Assembly: GCA_017255395.1 (NCBI GenBank)
Contig: JAFKDC010000007.1
Span: 1-64,000 of the forward strand
Source of the DNA: Enemella evansiae
Lineage (GTDB): Bacteria; Pseudomonadota; Alphaproteobacteria; Rhodobacterales; Rhodobacteraceae
Direction of reading: 5' to 3'
DNA: 64,000 bases
The notes beneath the pieces are model-generated. The model was not told the origin of the DNA, ran no database searches, and saw only the letters and a program-made list of their open reading frames with translations. A program made the translations under genes and the position numbers. How positions within the stretch are numbered: the stretch's first letter is position 1; every line of letters begins with the position of its first letter. Below, piece by piece: positions 36,526 through 45,515 of the stretch.

Positions 36526-36560
36526 GCGCGCCGCCTCCTCCCCCGGGGCGGCGCGCTTTT
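36526..36560 (+). terminator. rho-independent terminator with anti-SD loop after the DUF4168 gene
   Basis: A perfect 10-bp stem (GCGCGCCGCC / GGCGGCGCGC) is followed by TTTT. The 11-base loop is TCCTCCCCCGG, so the motif CCTCCTCCC spans 36534-36542. CCUCCUCCC loops are typical of alphaproteobacterial anti-Shine-Dalgarno small RNAs; a similar loop occurs after phaP. Confidence 0.8.
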
Positions 36561-36567
36561 ATGCGGC

Positions 36568-36618
36568 GCCCGAATTCTTCCAAAGAATTCGGGCCGGTTT
36601 CTTTGCAAGAAACCGGCC
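36568..36618. repeat. two adjoining perfect 12-bp hairpins before hisF
   Basis: GCCCGAATTCTT-cca-AAGAATTCGGGC (36568-36594) and GGCCGGTTTCTT-tgc-AAGAAACCGGCC (36592-36618) share three bases. Both have 12-bp stems, 3-base loops and the same TTCTT/AAGAA tip, pointing to a composite palindromic repeat. They lie 62 bp upstream of hisF. Confidence 0.85.
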
Positions 36619-36680
36619 CGCCCCCGGCGACCATCCGCTTTGACCTTCCCAAGCCCGGCATTTCGCGCTACCGGAAGGCC

Positions 36681-37439
36681 ATGCTCAAGACCCGCATCAT
36701 CCCCTGCCTCGACGTCGCCGATGGCCGCGTCGTCAAGGGCGTCAACTTCGTCGACCTGCGCGATGCGGGTGACCCGGTGGACGCCGCCCGCGCCTATGAC
36801 GCCGCCGGTGCCGACGAGATCTGTTTCCTCGACATCCACGCCACGCATGAGAACCGCGGCACCATGTTCGACATGGTCACCCGCACCGCCGAGCAGTGCT
36901 TTATCCCGCTGACCGTGGGCGGCGGCGTCCGCACCGTGGCGGATGTGCGCGCGCTGCTTCTGGCGGGGGCCGACAAGGTCTCGTTCAACTCCGCCGCCGT
37001 GGCCAACCCCGATGTGGTGGCCGAGGCCGCCGACCAGTTCGGCAGCCAGTGCATCGTCTGCGCCATCGACGCCAAGACCGTGGCCCCCGGCAAATGGGAG
37101 CTGTTCACCCACGGCGGCCGCAAGCCCACGGGCATCGACGCGGTCGCCTTCGCCCGCCTGATCGCCGCCAAGGGCGCCGGAGAGATCCTGCTGACCTCGA
37201 TGGACCGCGACGGCACGAAATCGGGCTTCAACCTGCCCATGACCCGCGCCATCGCGGATGCCGTCGACATCCCGGTGATCGCCTCGGGCGGCGTCGGCAC
37301 GCTGGACCACCTCGTCGAGGGCGTGACCGAAGGCCATGCCTCGGCGGTTCTGGCGGCCAGCATCTTCCACTTCGGAACCTTCTCCGTGGCCGAGGCCAAG
37401 GCCCATATGGCCGCCGCCGGCATCCCGGTGCGGTTGTGA
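36681..37439 (+). CDS. hisF: imidazole glycerol phosphate synthase, cyclase subunit
   Basis: This 252-residue TIM barrel closes the imidazole ring using ammonia from HisH. The catalytic Asp11 is in [20 protein letters not shown] and Asp130 in [21 protein letters not shown] binds phosphate. The ATG at 36681 gives the invariant N-terminus. A pair of perfect hairpins precedes it. Confidence 0.97.
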   Translation: MLKTRIIPCLDVADGRVVKGVNFVDLRDAGDPVDAARAYDAAGADEICFLDIHATHENRGTMFDMVTRTAEQCFIPLTVGGGVRTVADVRALLLAGADKVSFNSAAVANPDVVAEAADQFGSQCIVCAIDAKTVAPGKWELFTHGGRKPTGIDAVAFARLIAAKGAGEILLTSMDRDGTKSGFNLPMTRAIADAVDIPVIASGGVGTLDHLVEGVTEGHASAVLAASIFHFGTFSVAEAKAHMAAAGIPVRL

Positions 37440-37550
37440 GCGGCCAAGCCCCTGACAGCGCCCGGCACGCAAACCCTTGCCACGGCATTCCCACGGTATC
37501 GCAGGCCCGCCCGGCCCGGACCCAAGACAGACGTCCCTGAGGATCCCGCC

Positions 37551-37862
37551 ATGACACTCGAAGACCTCGAAGCCATCGTGGCCAGCCGCGCCAAGGCCTC
37601 GCCCGACGAAAGCTGGACCGCCAAGCTCTTGGCCAAGGGCCCCGAGAAATGCGCCGAGAAATTCGGCGAGGAAGCGGTGGAGGCGATCATCGAAGCCGTG
37701 AAGGGGGACCGCGACAAGCTGGCCTCGGAAGCTGCCGATGTGCTCTTTCACCTGCTGGTGATGCTGCGCGCCCGGGATGTGTCCGTGGCGCAGGTCATGG
37801 CCGTGCTCGCGGCGCGGCAATCGCAGTCCGGGCTGGCCGAGAAATCGGCGCGCGGCGGCTGA
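37551..37862 (+). CDS. hisE: phosphoribosyl-ATP pyrophosphatase
   Basis: This 103-residue enzyme performs the second step of histidine synthesis. MazG-like metal-binding motifs are visible as [13 protein letters not shown] near residue 39 and [13 protein letters not shown] near residue 62. HisE is separate from HisI, as usual in alphaproteobacteria; hisI is not in the window. Confidence 0.96.
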   Translation: MTLEDLEAIVASRAKASPDESWTAKLLAKGPEKCAEKFGEEAVEAIIEAVKGDRDKLASEAADVLFHLLVMLRARDVSVAQVMAVLAARQSQSGLAEKSARGG

Positions 37863-37872
37863 GACGGGCGCG

Positions 37873-37916
37873 AAGCGGCTTCGAAGCCGCTTGTCGAAGG
37901 CCCTTCGAAGGGCCTT
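37873..37916. repeat. two perfect 20-bp palindromes after hisE
   Basis: AAGCGGCTTCGAAGCCGCTT (37873-37892) and AAGGCCCTTCGAAGGGCCTT (37897-37916) are each perfectly self-complementary, centred on TTCGAA and 4 bp apart. The second resembles the palindromes inside the UPF0280 gene. They may end the his transcript. The rest of 37917-38160 shows no gene. Confidence 0.85.
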
Positions 37917-38160
37917 GCGCCCCCGTGGACCCTGACGTGCAAAACCCGAGCCTGCGGGTATCCCCGCGCAGATGGCCCGAGAGGCCGCATGACTCGGGTG
38001 GCTGCCCTCCGGGGCGCCAAGCTCTGCCAAGATCCGGTTAACCGGCGCGGAACGGGCCACGCTCCCGGTCCCGCCCGCGACGAAGCGGTCGCAAGGGCGG
38101 CCAGCGAGACGGTGGGCCGGGCGCCTTCGCGCATCACGAGACCGGCCACGGACCGGGGCC

Positions 38161-38628
38161 TCACAGCTTCGACGAGATCACCCCGGTGTTGAAGCCGCCC
38201 ATGCGCAGCTCTCCGAACAGGCGCTGATACTCGATCTTGGGACAGCGGTTCATCACCACGTCGACGCCCCGCGCCTCTGCCCTGGCCCGCGCCTCGTCGC
38301 TTACGACACCGATCTGCATCCAGACCGTCCGCAGCCCCGGAAAGCAGGCCAACGCCTCTTCGACGATCGGCGGCACATGCTCGGACCGGCGGAAGACATC
38401 GACCATGTCGACGTCCCCGGGACAATCCGCCAGCCCGGCCCGCACGGTCTCTCCGAACAGGGTCTGCCCCGCATGCCCGGGATTCACCGGAATCACCGTG
38501 AACCCCTTCAGTTTCAGGTAGCGCGCGACATAGTAGCTGGGCCGGACCGGGTTCATCGACACGCCGACAACCGCGATCTTGCGCGTGCCCGTCAGGATAT
38601 CCTTGAGATGACCGTCGGTATAATCCAT
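38161..38628 (-). CDS. CoA-binding protein (YccU-like)
   Basis: This 155-residue protein has a CoA-binding Rossmann domain: IAVVGVSMNPVRPSYYVARYL near residue 17, VIPVNPGHAGQ near residue 46 and CPKIEYQRLFGEL near residue 128. It binds CoA or acyl-CoA; its biological role is unknown. The start is 38628 or, 9 bases earlier, 38637; the family pattern fits both. It is monocistronic, insulated from the upstream gene by a terminator. Confidence 0.87.
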   Translation of the reverse strand: MDYTDGHLKDILTGTRKIAVVGVSMNPVRPSYYVARYLKLKGFTVIPVNPGHAGQTLFGETVRAGLADCPGDVDMVDVFRRSEHVPPIVEEALACFPGLRTVWMQIGVVSDEARARAEARGVDVVMNRCPKIEYQRLFGELRMGGFNTGVISSKL

Positions 38629-38681
38629 GCGCCTCATCCTAGGCCGGTCGCGCCGGGGCGCAAGCTGCAAACCCCTGCCCT

Positions 38682-38717
38682 GAAAAAGAAAAAGCGCCCG
38701 GGACAATACCCGGGCGC
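38682..38717 (-). terminator. rho-independent terminator of the DUF2235 gene
   Basis: On the minus strand a perfect 9-bp stem (GCGCCCGGG / CCCGGGCGC) with a 6-base loop is followed by CTTTTTCTTTTTC-like sequence. It ends transcription arriving from the DUF2235/CoxL genes. No gene lies in 38718-38842. Confidence 0.85.
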
Positions 38718-38842
38718 AGTTACGGAACGAGGGACAGTGAAGGTTTCGCGAGGGTTCCGGCCCCGCGACCTGACAGAAACATAGGCTAGAATGTCACAGG
38801 TTAAAGGTCTGTAAAGAACTCGTGAACGAATTTTCTTGACCA

Positions 38843-39883
38843 TCACTTCGATCTGCCGGTTGCAAGGCTGTCGATCAGCGTTTCATGCAGGCTTTCGGTG
38901 GAATCCGCACCGATCAGCCGGGGCGCCCGCAGCAGGAAGAGCTTGCCCAAGCCGGTCCAGGTTCCGATCGACGGCGCGTACACATCGCAGGGAAACCGCG
39001 CCCGCCAGCCCTCGGGCAGCGCCACGCCACTGGCCTCCAGCTTGTCCAGCATCCAGACCAGCGGGATGTTCGACAGCGGCCGCGCCGCCGTCTCCATCCC
39101 GATCTGCCCGCCGACATCGCCATGGGTGCCGCGAAACCAGACCTGCTCGACCTCCCCCTCCCATCCCGGCGGCGAGGACCAGAGCACCGGCGCATAGGCC
39201 TGCCGCGTCTCGTCATAGGCCAGGGCGTGATAGCCGCGCCGAACCGTCGCCCCAAGCGCGTGATTGTGGAACTCGTAATCGCTTTCGGTCAGCCGCCACA
39301 GCAGCGGCAGCCGCAACCCCAGCGCCTTGACGCTGTCCCAGACCCCGACCATCTCGATGGGCGCGCTCTCGTGACAATAAAGCCGGGCGAAATCCCGCGC
39401 TGCGGTGCCACCCGGCGCCAGTTGATACAGGCGGTAGATCTGCTGGATATTGCGTTCCGTCGCCGCCTCGGCGCGGATCAGCCCGACGCGGTCGATGATC
39501 CCGGCCAGGGATCGCACCGCATAGGCGCCGCGCGAGTAGCCCATCAGGTAGATTCGGTCGCCGGGCCGGTAGCGCGAGGACAGGTAGCCATAGGCGCGGC
39601 GGATCTGGCGGTTGATCCCGCGCCCAACGGCGACATCGGCGGTGGCGGCCCAATCCGTCCACTGCACCCCTGCCTCGTAGAACAGCGAGGCATGCCCGCG
39701 CTCCTGCAACAGGCGGAAGGTCAGGCCGGCGTTGGTTTCCTGCCCCGGCTCCAGCGAGGACATGGTCCCGTCAAGGATGATGACGTGATCGACCGGCCCG
39801 CGCCTGTGGCCCCAAGCGGAATGGTCCGTCGACAGCCGCCGACGGAACCAGCCGAAGATCCTGTTACTCAGCCGTGGCCGCAT
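38843..39883 (-). CDS. DUF2235 domain alpha/beta hydrolase
   Basis: This 346-residue protein has a DUF2235 catalytic domain, related to Tle1-type phospholipases. The opening strand is HVIILDGTMSS near residue 33, the nucleophile elbow is MGYSRGAYAVRSL near residue 115, and GVWDSVKALG and WFRGTHGDVGG carry the expected Asp and His. No signal peptide is visible. Its ATG overlaps the end of the CoxL-like gene by 20 bp, so they are co-transcribed. No type VI secretion genes are near, so a secreted effector role is not supported; a cytoplasmic esterase is more likely. Confidence 0.85.
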   Translation of the reverse strand: MRPRLSNRIFGWFRRRLSTDHSAWGHRRGPVDHVIILDGTMSSLEPGQETNAGLTFRLLQERGHASLFYEAGVQWTDWAATADVAVGRGINRQIRRAYGYLSSRYRPGDRIYLMGYSRGAYAVRSLAGIIDRVGLIRAEAATERNIQQIYRLYQLAPGGTAARDFARLYCHESAPIEMVGVWDSVKALGLRLPLLWRLTESDYEFHNHALGATVRRGYHALAYDETRQAYAPVLWSSPPGWEGEVEQVWFRGTHGDVGGQIGMETAARPLSNIPLVWMLDKLEASGVALPEGWRARFPCDVYAPSIGTWTGLGKLFLLRAPRLIGADSTESLHETLIDSLATGRSK

Positions 39884-42158
39884 GGTCGCGCAACATCGTC
39901 CAGACGCGCAGCGGCGTGAAGGGCATGTCGACCTGCCGGATGCCGCGCGCCCACAGCGCGTCCTGCACCGCGTTCGAGACCGCCGCCAGGGCGCCCACGG
40001 TCCCGGCCTCGCCGCAGCCCTTCATGCCCATGGGGTTGGCGGTCGAGGGCACCGGCTCCGTCGCGAAATCGATCATCGGCATGTCGAAGGCGCGCGGCAT
40101 GGCGTAGTCCATGAAGCTGCCGGTCAGCAGCTGGCCGGTCTCGTCGTAGGCCACCTGTTCGACCAGCGCCTGACCCAGCCCCTGCGCGACACCGCCATGC
40201 ACCTGCCCCTCGGCCAGCAGGGGATTGATGAGGTTGCCGAAATCGTCGACCACCGCGTAACGCACGCACACCGTCAGCCCGGTGTCGGGGTCGATCTCGA
40301 CCTCGGCCACGTGGCAGCCGTTGGGATAGCTGCGGCCCGGAAGCTCGGCCCGCGCGTCCCACGTCAGCAGGTCCTCGCGGCCCGCCTCGCGCGCCAGTTG
40401 CGCGGCCTCCATCATCGTCGGCGTGACGTTCGATCCCTCGGCGCGGAAGCGTTCGTCGTCGAAGGAGATCTCTTCCGACGGCACGCCCATCTCATCGGCG
40501 AGGAACTCGGCAAAGCCGCTCACCATGGTCGAGACCACCGCCAGCGTCGCGTTGGCCTGCGTCGTCACCGAGCGCGAGCCGCCGGTGCCGCCGCCCGTGG
40601 CGATCAGGTCGCTGTCGCCCTGGATCACCTCGATCTTCTCGGCGGGGATGCCGGACTGGTCGGACAGGAACTGTGCAAAGACCGTCTCGTGCCCCTGCCC
40701 GTTCGACTGGGTGCCGACGTAGATCTTCGCCCCGTCCTCGGTGAATTCGACCTTCACGTCCTCATGCGGCTGCCCGAGGATCGACTCGATGTAGTAGCAC
40801 AGCCCGATGCCGCGCAGCTTGCCCCGCGCCTCGGTCTGCGCGCGCCGCTCGGCAAAGCCGTCGAGCGCCGCGAAGTCTTCCGCATGGCCCATGACCCGCG
40901 CGAAATCGCCCACGTCATAAAGCTCGCCAGAGGCGGTCTTGTAGGGAAACTGCTCGGGCTTGATGAAGTTGATCCGCCGCAGCTCCAGCGGGTCCACACC
41001 CAGCTCGCGCGCGGCGCGGTCCATGATGCGCTCCAGCACATAGATCGCCTCGGGCCGACCGGCGCCGCGATAGGCGTCGACCTGCGTGGTGTTGGTGTAG
41101 AAGCCCTCGGCCCGGTAGTACATCGTCTGGATGTCATAGACCCCGGTGATGACCCGGCCAAAGAGGAAACTCTGGATCATTTGACCGAAGTGCGAGTTGT
41201 AGGCGCCAAGGTTCGACCGCGTGTGCAGGCGATAGGCGGTGATCCTGTGGGTCTCGTCGAAGGCCAGCTCGGCAAAGGTCGTCAGGTCGCGCCCGGCGTT
41301 GTCGCTCAGCATCGCCTCGCCCCGGTCGGACATCCAGTGCACGGCCCGGCCCAACACCCTGGCGGCATAGGGCAGGATGAAATACTCGGGGTACGGCATG
41401 CCCTTCATGCCGAAGCCGCCGCCGACATCGGGATTGGTCACGCGCACTGTCTGGGGATCGACGCCGAAGGCACGCGACAGTTCTTCCTTCATGCCCCAGA
41501 CACCCTGCCCGTTGAAGGCAAGGTGCATCCGCCCGGCTTCATACTCCGCATAGGCGCCGCGCGGCTCCATGGCGTTGACGATGATGCGGTTGTCGCCCAC
41601 CTCCAGCGAGACGGTCCTGGCCGCCGCCTCGAAGGCCGCCTTGGTGGCCGCCTCGTCGCCGAGGCCGTAGTCATAGGCGCGGTTGTCCGGGGCCTCGTCG
41701 TGGATCGCCGTGTCGCCCGGTGCGAGGTCCAGCATGACCGGCAGGTCTTCGTAATCCAGCTCGATCAGCTCGGCGGCGTCGCGGGCCTGTTCCAGCGTCT
41801 CGGCCACGACCACGGCCACCGGTTCCCCGGCGAAGCGCAGCCTGTCCTCGGCCAGGACCGGGCGGCGGGTCTCCGCGCCCATGGTTCCGTCGCGGTTCGG
41901 CGTCAGCGTCGCCGACATGGCGATGTCGACGCCCGCCTCGGTCATGTCCTGCGCCGTCACCACCAGATGCACACCCTCCGCGTCCCGCGCGGCAGAGACG
42001 TCCAGCCCGGTGATCCGCGCATGCGCGACGGGCGAGCGGAAGACGAAGGCGCGCAGCGCGCCCTCGGGGACGATGTCGTCGACGTAGCGCCCCTGCCCGG
42101 TCAGAAACCGCGTGTCTTCCCTGCGTGTGACGGATTGGGCCTTGCCGAACTTTTCCAT
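39864..42158 (-). CDS. molybdopterin-binding large subunit, CoxL form II-like aldehyde oxidase
   Basis: This 764-residue protein is the large subunit of a xanthine oxidase-family enzyme. The active-site loop AYRGAGRPEA near residue 368 is the form II type; true CO dehydrogenases carry AYRCSFR there, so CO oxidation is unlikely. VGGGFGMKG near 260 and GGVAQGLGQAL near 655 bind molybdopterin, and the catalytic Glu lies in GCGEAGTVG. It should hydroxylate an aldehyde or aromatic compound. No Fe-S or FAD subunit gene is adjacent; instead a DUF2235 hydrolase gene follows with 20-bp overlap. Its partners must be elsewhere. Confidence 0.9.
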   Translation of the reverse strand: MEKFGKAQSVTRREDTRFLTGQGRYVDDIVPEGALRAFVFRSPVAHARITGLDVSAARDAEGVHLVVTAQDMTEAGVDIAMSATLTPNRDGTMGAETRRPVLAEDRLRFAGEPVAVVVAETLEQARDAAELIELDYEDLPVMLDLAPGDTAIHDEAPDNRAYDYGLGDEAATKAAFEAAARTVSLEVGDNRIIVNAMEPRGAYAEYEAGRMHLAFNGQGVWGMKEELSRAFGVDPQTVRVTNPDVGGGFGMKGMPYPEYFILPYAARVLGRAVHWMSDRGEAMLSDNAGRDLTTFAELAFDETHRITAYRLHTRSNLGAYNSHFGQMIQSFLFGRVITGVYDIQTMYYRAEGFYTNTTQVDAYRGAGRPEAIYVLERIMDRAARELGVDPLELRRINFIKPEQFPYKTASGELYDVGDFARVMGHAEDFAALDGFAERRAQTEARGKLRGIGLCYYIESILGQPHEDVKVEFTEDGAKIYVGTQSNGQGHETVFAQFLSDQSGIPAEKIEVIQGDSDLIATGGGTGGSRSVTTQANATLAVVSTMVSGFAEFLADEMGVPSEEISFDDERFRAEGSNVTPTMMEAAQLAREAGREDLLTWDARAELPGRSYPNGCHVAEVEIDPDTGLTVCVRYAVVDDFGNLINPLLAEGQVHGGVAQGLGQALVEQVAYDETGQLLTGSFMDYAMPRAFDMPMIDFATEPVPSTANPMGMKGCGEAGTVGALAAVSNAVQDALWARGIRQVDMPFTPLRVWTMLRDHAATAE

Positions 42159-42229
42159 GGGGGTCCCTCGCGCGTGCTGGATGCCTTAGCGCGGACCTTA
42201 GCGGCCATGCCCGAAGTGTCCAGCCCGCG

Positions 42230-43348
42230 TCACCGCGCCAGCGTCACGATCTTCCGCGCGCCATAGCCGTTGAAGCGCGTGGCCAGCGCGTTGGAATAGG
42301 CGCCGCAGGCGTGGAACAGCAGATAGTCCCCTTCGGCGAGATCCCCGGGCAGCAGCACGGTTTCCGACAGCCGGTCGAGGCTGTCGCAGGTCGGGCCGAA
42401 GACGGTCAGCGGGCGCAGGGGCGCGCTGCGCGGCGTGCCTGCGGGCGACAGCGCGGTGATGCGGGCCGAGGGCCCGAGGTCGCGCCATTCGCTGAGGCCG
42501 CCATAGATGCCGTCGTTCAGGAAGACCGCGCCCTCGGTCGCGGCCTTGACCAGCAGCGCGAGTTCAAAGCAATCGGCGACCATGGCCCGGCCCGGTTCGC
42601 AGACCAGCGCGGGCGGCGTGGCAAAGGCGGCGCGTGTAGCCTCTTCGATGGCTTCGAAAATGGCGGGCAGGTCCGGGGCCGGGTCTTCGCGATGCGCCGG
42701 AAAGCCCCCGCCCACGTTCAGGCGGTGCAGGGTGACGCCCGCGGTTTCCGCCACCCGCGCGGCGGCGTGGATATAGGCGACCCAGGCCTGCGCGTCGCGG
42801 CATTGGGTGCCGGGGTGGAAGGTGATCGAGGGCGTGCCGCCACGCGCCACCACCTCGGCTAGCAGGGCGGCGGCGCGCCCGGGCTCTGCGCCGAACTTGG
42901 ACCCGAAGTCATAGACGGCGCCCGCCACCGGCAGCTTCAGCCGCACGGCGATCTCCTGCCCGCTCAGGTCGCCCAGCTTGTCCAGTTCCGACAGGCGGTC
43001 CACCGACCACGAGGTGACGCCCATGCGCCGCCCCTCGGCGATCTCGGACAGGGCACGGATCGGGTTGTGGTAGTGCAGCACGGCGCCCGGCGCCACGGCG
43101 CGGACCATGTGCATCTCTTCCGGCGAGGCCACGTCGAAGGCACCCACCCCGGCGGCGGCCAGCGCTTCCAGAACGGCGCGGTCGGGGTTGGCCTTGACCG
43201 CAAAGGTCACGAGGCCGGGAAAGCCGTCCAGGAACACCCGCGCGGTGGCGGTCAGCCGCGCCGGGTCGAAGAAGAAGACCGGCTCTTGCGGGGTTTCGCG
43301 GGACAGGTATTGCGTCGGGTTGCGGTGGAATGCCTGCTGAAGGACCAT
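42230..43348 (-). CDS. type III PLP-dependent decarboxylase (ornithine/lysine decarboxylase family)
   Basis: This 372-residue fold III enzyme decarboxylates a basic amino acid, probably ornithine to putrescine or lysine to cadaverine. Lys52 in FAVKANPD binds PLP, GGGFPAH near residue 205 holds the phosphate, and Cys321 in FGPTCDSLD is the second catalytic residue. The ATG at 43348 gives the usual N-terminus; an ATG at 43414 is possible. It is divergent from an Lrp/AsnC regulator 115 bp away, which probably controls it. Confidence 0.88.
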   Translation of the reverse strand: MVLQQAFHRNPTQYLSRETPQEPVFFFDPARLTATARVFLDGFPGLVTFAVKANPDRAVLEALAAAGVGAFDVASPEEMHMVRAVAPGAVLHYHNPIRALSEIAEGRRMGVTSWSVDRLSELDKLGDLSGQEIAVRLKLPVAGAVYDFGSKFGAEPGRAAALLAEVVARGGTPSITFHPGTQCRDAQAWVAYIHAAARVAETAGVTLHRLNVGGGFPAHREDPAPDLPAIFEAIEEATRAAFATPPALVCEPGRAMVADCFELALLVKAATEGAVFLNDGIYGGLSEWRDLGPSARITALSPAGTPRSAPLRPLTVFGPTCDSLDRLSETVLLPGDLAEGDYLLFHACGAYSNALATRFNGYGARKIVTLAR

Positions 43349-43463
43349 GGGGTTCGCGCCTCTGGTATAGGTTGCCTGTCCTCCCAGTTTCCACGCGATT
43401 CCTGTCGATTTCATCGGGCAGATGCGTCAGGATGTTCGAAAGCCCCGTCAAAATGCAGGTCCG

Positions 43464-43904
43464 ATGATACAATTCGACGAAACAGACCGCGCGCTGATCG
43501 CGCTCTTGTCCGAAAACGCCCGCGCCTCGGCGACCGAACTGTCAAAGCGCCTTGGCCTTGCGCGGACCACCGTGCAGGCGCGGATCGAGAAGCTGGAGCA
43601 GTCGGGCGCCATCGCCGGCTACACGATCCGGCGCGGCCAGCGGCTGGACCCGGCGATCCGCGCGACGGTGCTGATCGGGGTAGAGCCGCGCGCCACGGCC
43701 TCGGTGCTGGCCCGGCTGAAACAGGTCAAAGAGGTCGAGACGGTGCACACCACCTCGGGGCGCTTCGACCTTGTGGCGGAACTGGCGGCGCAGACCACGG
43801 AGGCCCTGGACCGCGCGCTGGATCAGATCGGAGAGGCGAAGGGCGTGCGCGGCTCGGAAAGCCTGATCCACCTCAGCACGCGCATCGACCGGCGGGGTGG
43901 CTAG
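43464..43904 (+). CDS. Lrp/AsnC family transcriptional regulator
   Basis: This 146-residue protein has an N-terminal helix-turn-helix (ATELSKRLGLARTTVQARIEKLE, about residues 22-44) and a C-terminal RAM ligand domain. Lrp/AsnC regulators respond to amino acids. It is divergent from the decarboxylase gene and likely controls it and itself. The ATG at 43464 gives the normal length; an earlier in-frame ATG at 43422 would add 14 unconserved residues. Confidence 0.9.
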   Translation: MIQFDETDRALIALLSENARASATELSKRLGLARTTVQARIEKLEQSGAIAGYTIRRGQRLDPAIRATVLIGVEPRATASVLARLKQVKEVETVHTTSGRFDLVAELAAQTTEALDRALDQIGEAKGVRGSESLIHLSTRIDRRGG

Positions 43905-43933
43905 GGTGGGCTTGGCCCCACCCCGTGGGCGGA

Positions 43934-44575
43934 TTACTCCGCCGCTTCCTCGGTGCTGTATTTCTTGAACAGCCCGCCCTGGAACATGAAGAAGACAACG
44001 ATGGCGGCGGTCAGCCCGAAGGTCTTGAAATAGACCCATGTCTCGGTGCTCATGGTGCGCCAGATCACCTCGTTCAGGGCCGCCAGCCCGAAGAAGAGCC
44101 ACATCACCCGCCTGGTCAGGATCATCCAGCCTTCCTGCTTCAGCGGCATCAGGCCTTCCATCACCGCCTGAAGCCAGCTTTGCCCGCGCATCAGCCCGAT
44201 CGCCAGCGCCCCGCCGAACAGCAGGTAGATCAGCGTCGGCTTGATCTTGAAGAAGCGTTCGTCGTTCAGCCAGACCGACAGCCCGCCGAAGACCACGATC
44301 AGCACCGCCGTCACCGCCTGCATGCGGCTGAGGTGGCCGGTCAGTTTCCACAGCGCCCCCATGCACAGCAGGAAAACCGGGATGAAGGCGGCGGTCACCA
44401 GGATGAAGCCGTTGTATTCTGTCCCGCCAATGGTGAAGATCTCGTCCTTCAGCCAAAGGTAAGCTGCGAAGAAGGCAAGGATCGGGCCGAATTCCAGCGC
44501 GGTCTTCAGCATCGGGTTCACGGTTTTCGGGTCCGTTGCGGGCTTCGGTTCAGTCGTGGGCGTTGGGTCGGTCAT
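43934..44575 (-). CDS. yciB: inner-membrane-spanning protein YciB (septation protein A)
   Basis: This 213-residue YciB/IspZ protein has about six membrane segments after a Thr/Pro-rich cytoplasmic start (1-20). The conserved EFGPILAFF near residue 28, NDERFFKIKPTLIYLLFG near residue 102 and ALNEVIWRT near residue 168 identify it. The family supports cell-envelope and division functions. It lies 37 bp downstream of an EamA permease on the same strand. Confidence 0.95.
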   Translation of the reverse strand: MTDPTPTTEPKPATDPKTVNPMLKTALEFGPILAFFAAYLWLKDEIFTIGGTEYNGFILVTAAFIPVFLLCMGALWKLTGHLSRMQAVTAVLIVVFGGLSVWLNDERFFKIKPTLIYLLFGGALAIGLMRGQSWLQAVMEGLMPLKQEGWMILTRRVMWLFFGLAALNEVIWRTMSTETWVYFKTFGLTAAIVVFFMFQGGLFKKYSTEEAAE

Positions 44576-44612
44576 GGGGCCTCTCGTACCTGTCCCGCTC
44601 CAGATAGGCGTT

Positions 44613-45515
44613 TCAGCCCGCCAACTCAACGATCACCGCCCCGGCGGCGATCAGCGCCATAAGCGCGATCCGTCGGGGGCCCACGGTTTCCTTCAGCACC
44701 AGCCAGCCGATGACCGCCGCGAAGACCGTCGAGGTCTCGCGCAGGACGGCGGCCTCGCCGACCTTGTCGAGGCGGGTGGCCAGCATGACCGACCCGAAGC
44801 TGAAGAAGGCGACGATGCCGCCGACGAAGCCGCGCAGCAGCAGCAGCGGCAGGGTCGGCTTCTCTGCCATCCTGCGGTAGCGCAGCACCGCGATCACCGG
44901 CATCAGCAGGCCGTCGATGAAGAAGAACCACGCCAGAAAGGTGAACGGGTCCGCCGTGGCCCGGATGCCATAGGCGTCATAGGTGGTGTAAAGTGCCACG
45001 AAAAGCCCGGTGGCGACCGCGAAAGCCAGCGCCCGGGGCAGCGTGTCGCGCGCGGTTTCGAGGTAACGCAGGTTGTAGACCGCAAGCCCGAAGATGCCCG
45101 ACAAGAGGACACCGACCCCGGCCCATTGCATCGGCGCGAAATGCTCTCCGAAGACCAGCGAGGCGCCGATGACCGCGAAAAGCGGCCCGGTGCCGCGCAC
45201 CACCGGGTAGACCACCGTATAGGCGCCCTGCGTATAGGCCATGGCCTGCAACAGCTTGTAGACCGCGTGGATCAGGAAGGCGCCCGCGAAGATCGGCCAC
45301 ATATGCGGCTCGGGCCAGGGCACGACGAAGAGCGCGAAGGGTGCCGCCATCAGCCCGTAACAGCCGTCTATGGCGCCGCGCGACATCCACGGATCGTGCC
45401 GCCCCTTCTGAAGCGCCCCGAAGACCGCGTGAAGAAAGGCGGCCAGCAGGGCAAGGATCAGCGCCAGCCGATGCCCCTCTGCCGTGCCTTCGAGAGAGAT
45501 CAGCCAGTCCGACAC
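44613..45515 (-). CDS. EamA/DMT-family transporter
   Basis: This 300-residue protein has ten predicted membrane segments arranged as two EamA repeats (PVVRGTGPLFAVIGASLVFGE ends the first, VGEAAVLRETSTVFAAVIGW the second). Such carriers export metabolites or amino acids; the substrate is unknown. I prefer the GTG at 45515 because AAGGGG lies 6 bases upstream; ATG codons at 45533 and 45548 are alternatives. It probably forms an operon with yciB. Confidence 0.87.
   Translation of the reverse strand: MSDWLISLEGTAEGHRLALILALLAAFLHAVFGALQKGRHDPWMSRGAIDGCYGLMAAPFALFVVPWPEPHMWPIFAGAFLIHAVYKLLQAMAYTQGAYTVVYPVVRGTGPLFAVIGASLVFGEHFAPMQWAGVGVLLSGIFGLAVYNLRYLETARDTLPRALAFAVATGLFVALYTTYDAYGIRATADPFTFLAWFFFIDGLLMPVIAVLRYRRMAEKPTLPLLLLRGFVGGIVAFFSFGSVMLATRLDKVGEAAVLRETSTVFAAVIGWLVLKETVGPRRIALMALIAAGAVIVELAG

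Noticed and set aside
38843-39883. Type VI secretion phospholipase effector
   Set aside because: DUF2235 similarity alone; no secretion genes, immunity protein or adaptor nearby.
39864-42158. Carbon monoxide dehydrogenase large subunit
   Set aside because: The active-site loop is AYRGAGR rather than AYRCSFR and the other subunits are missing, so CO oxidation is not supported.
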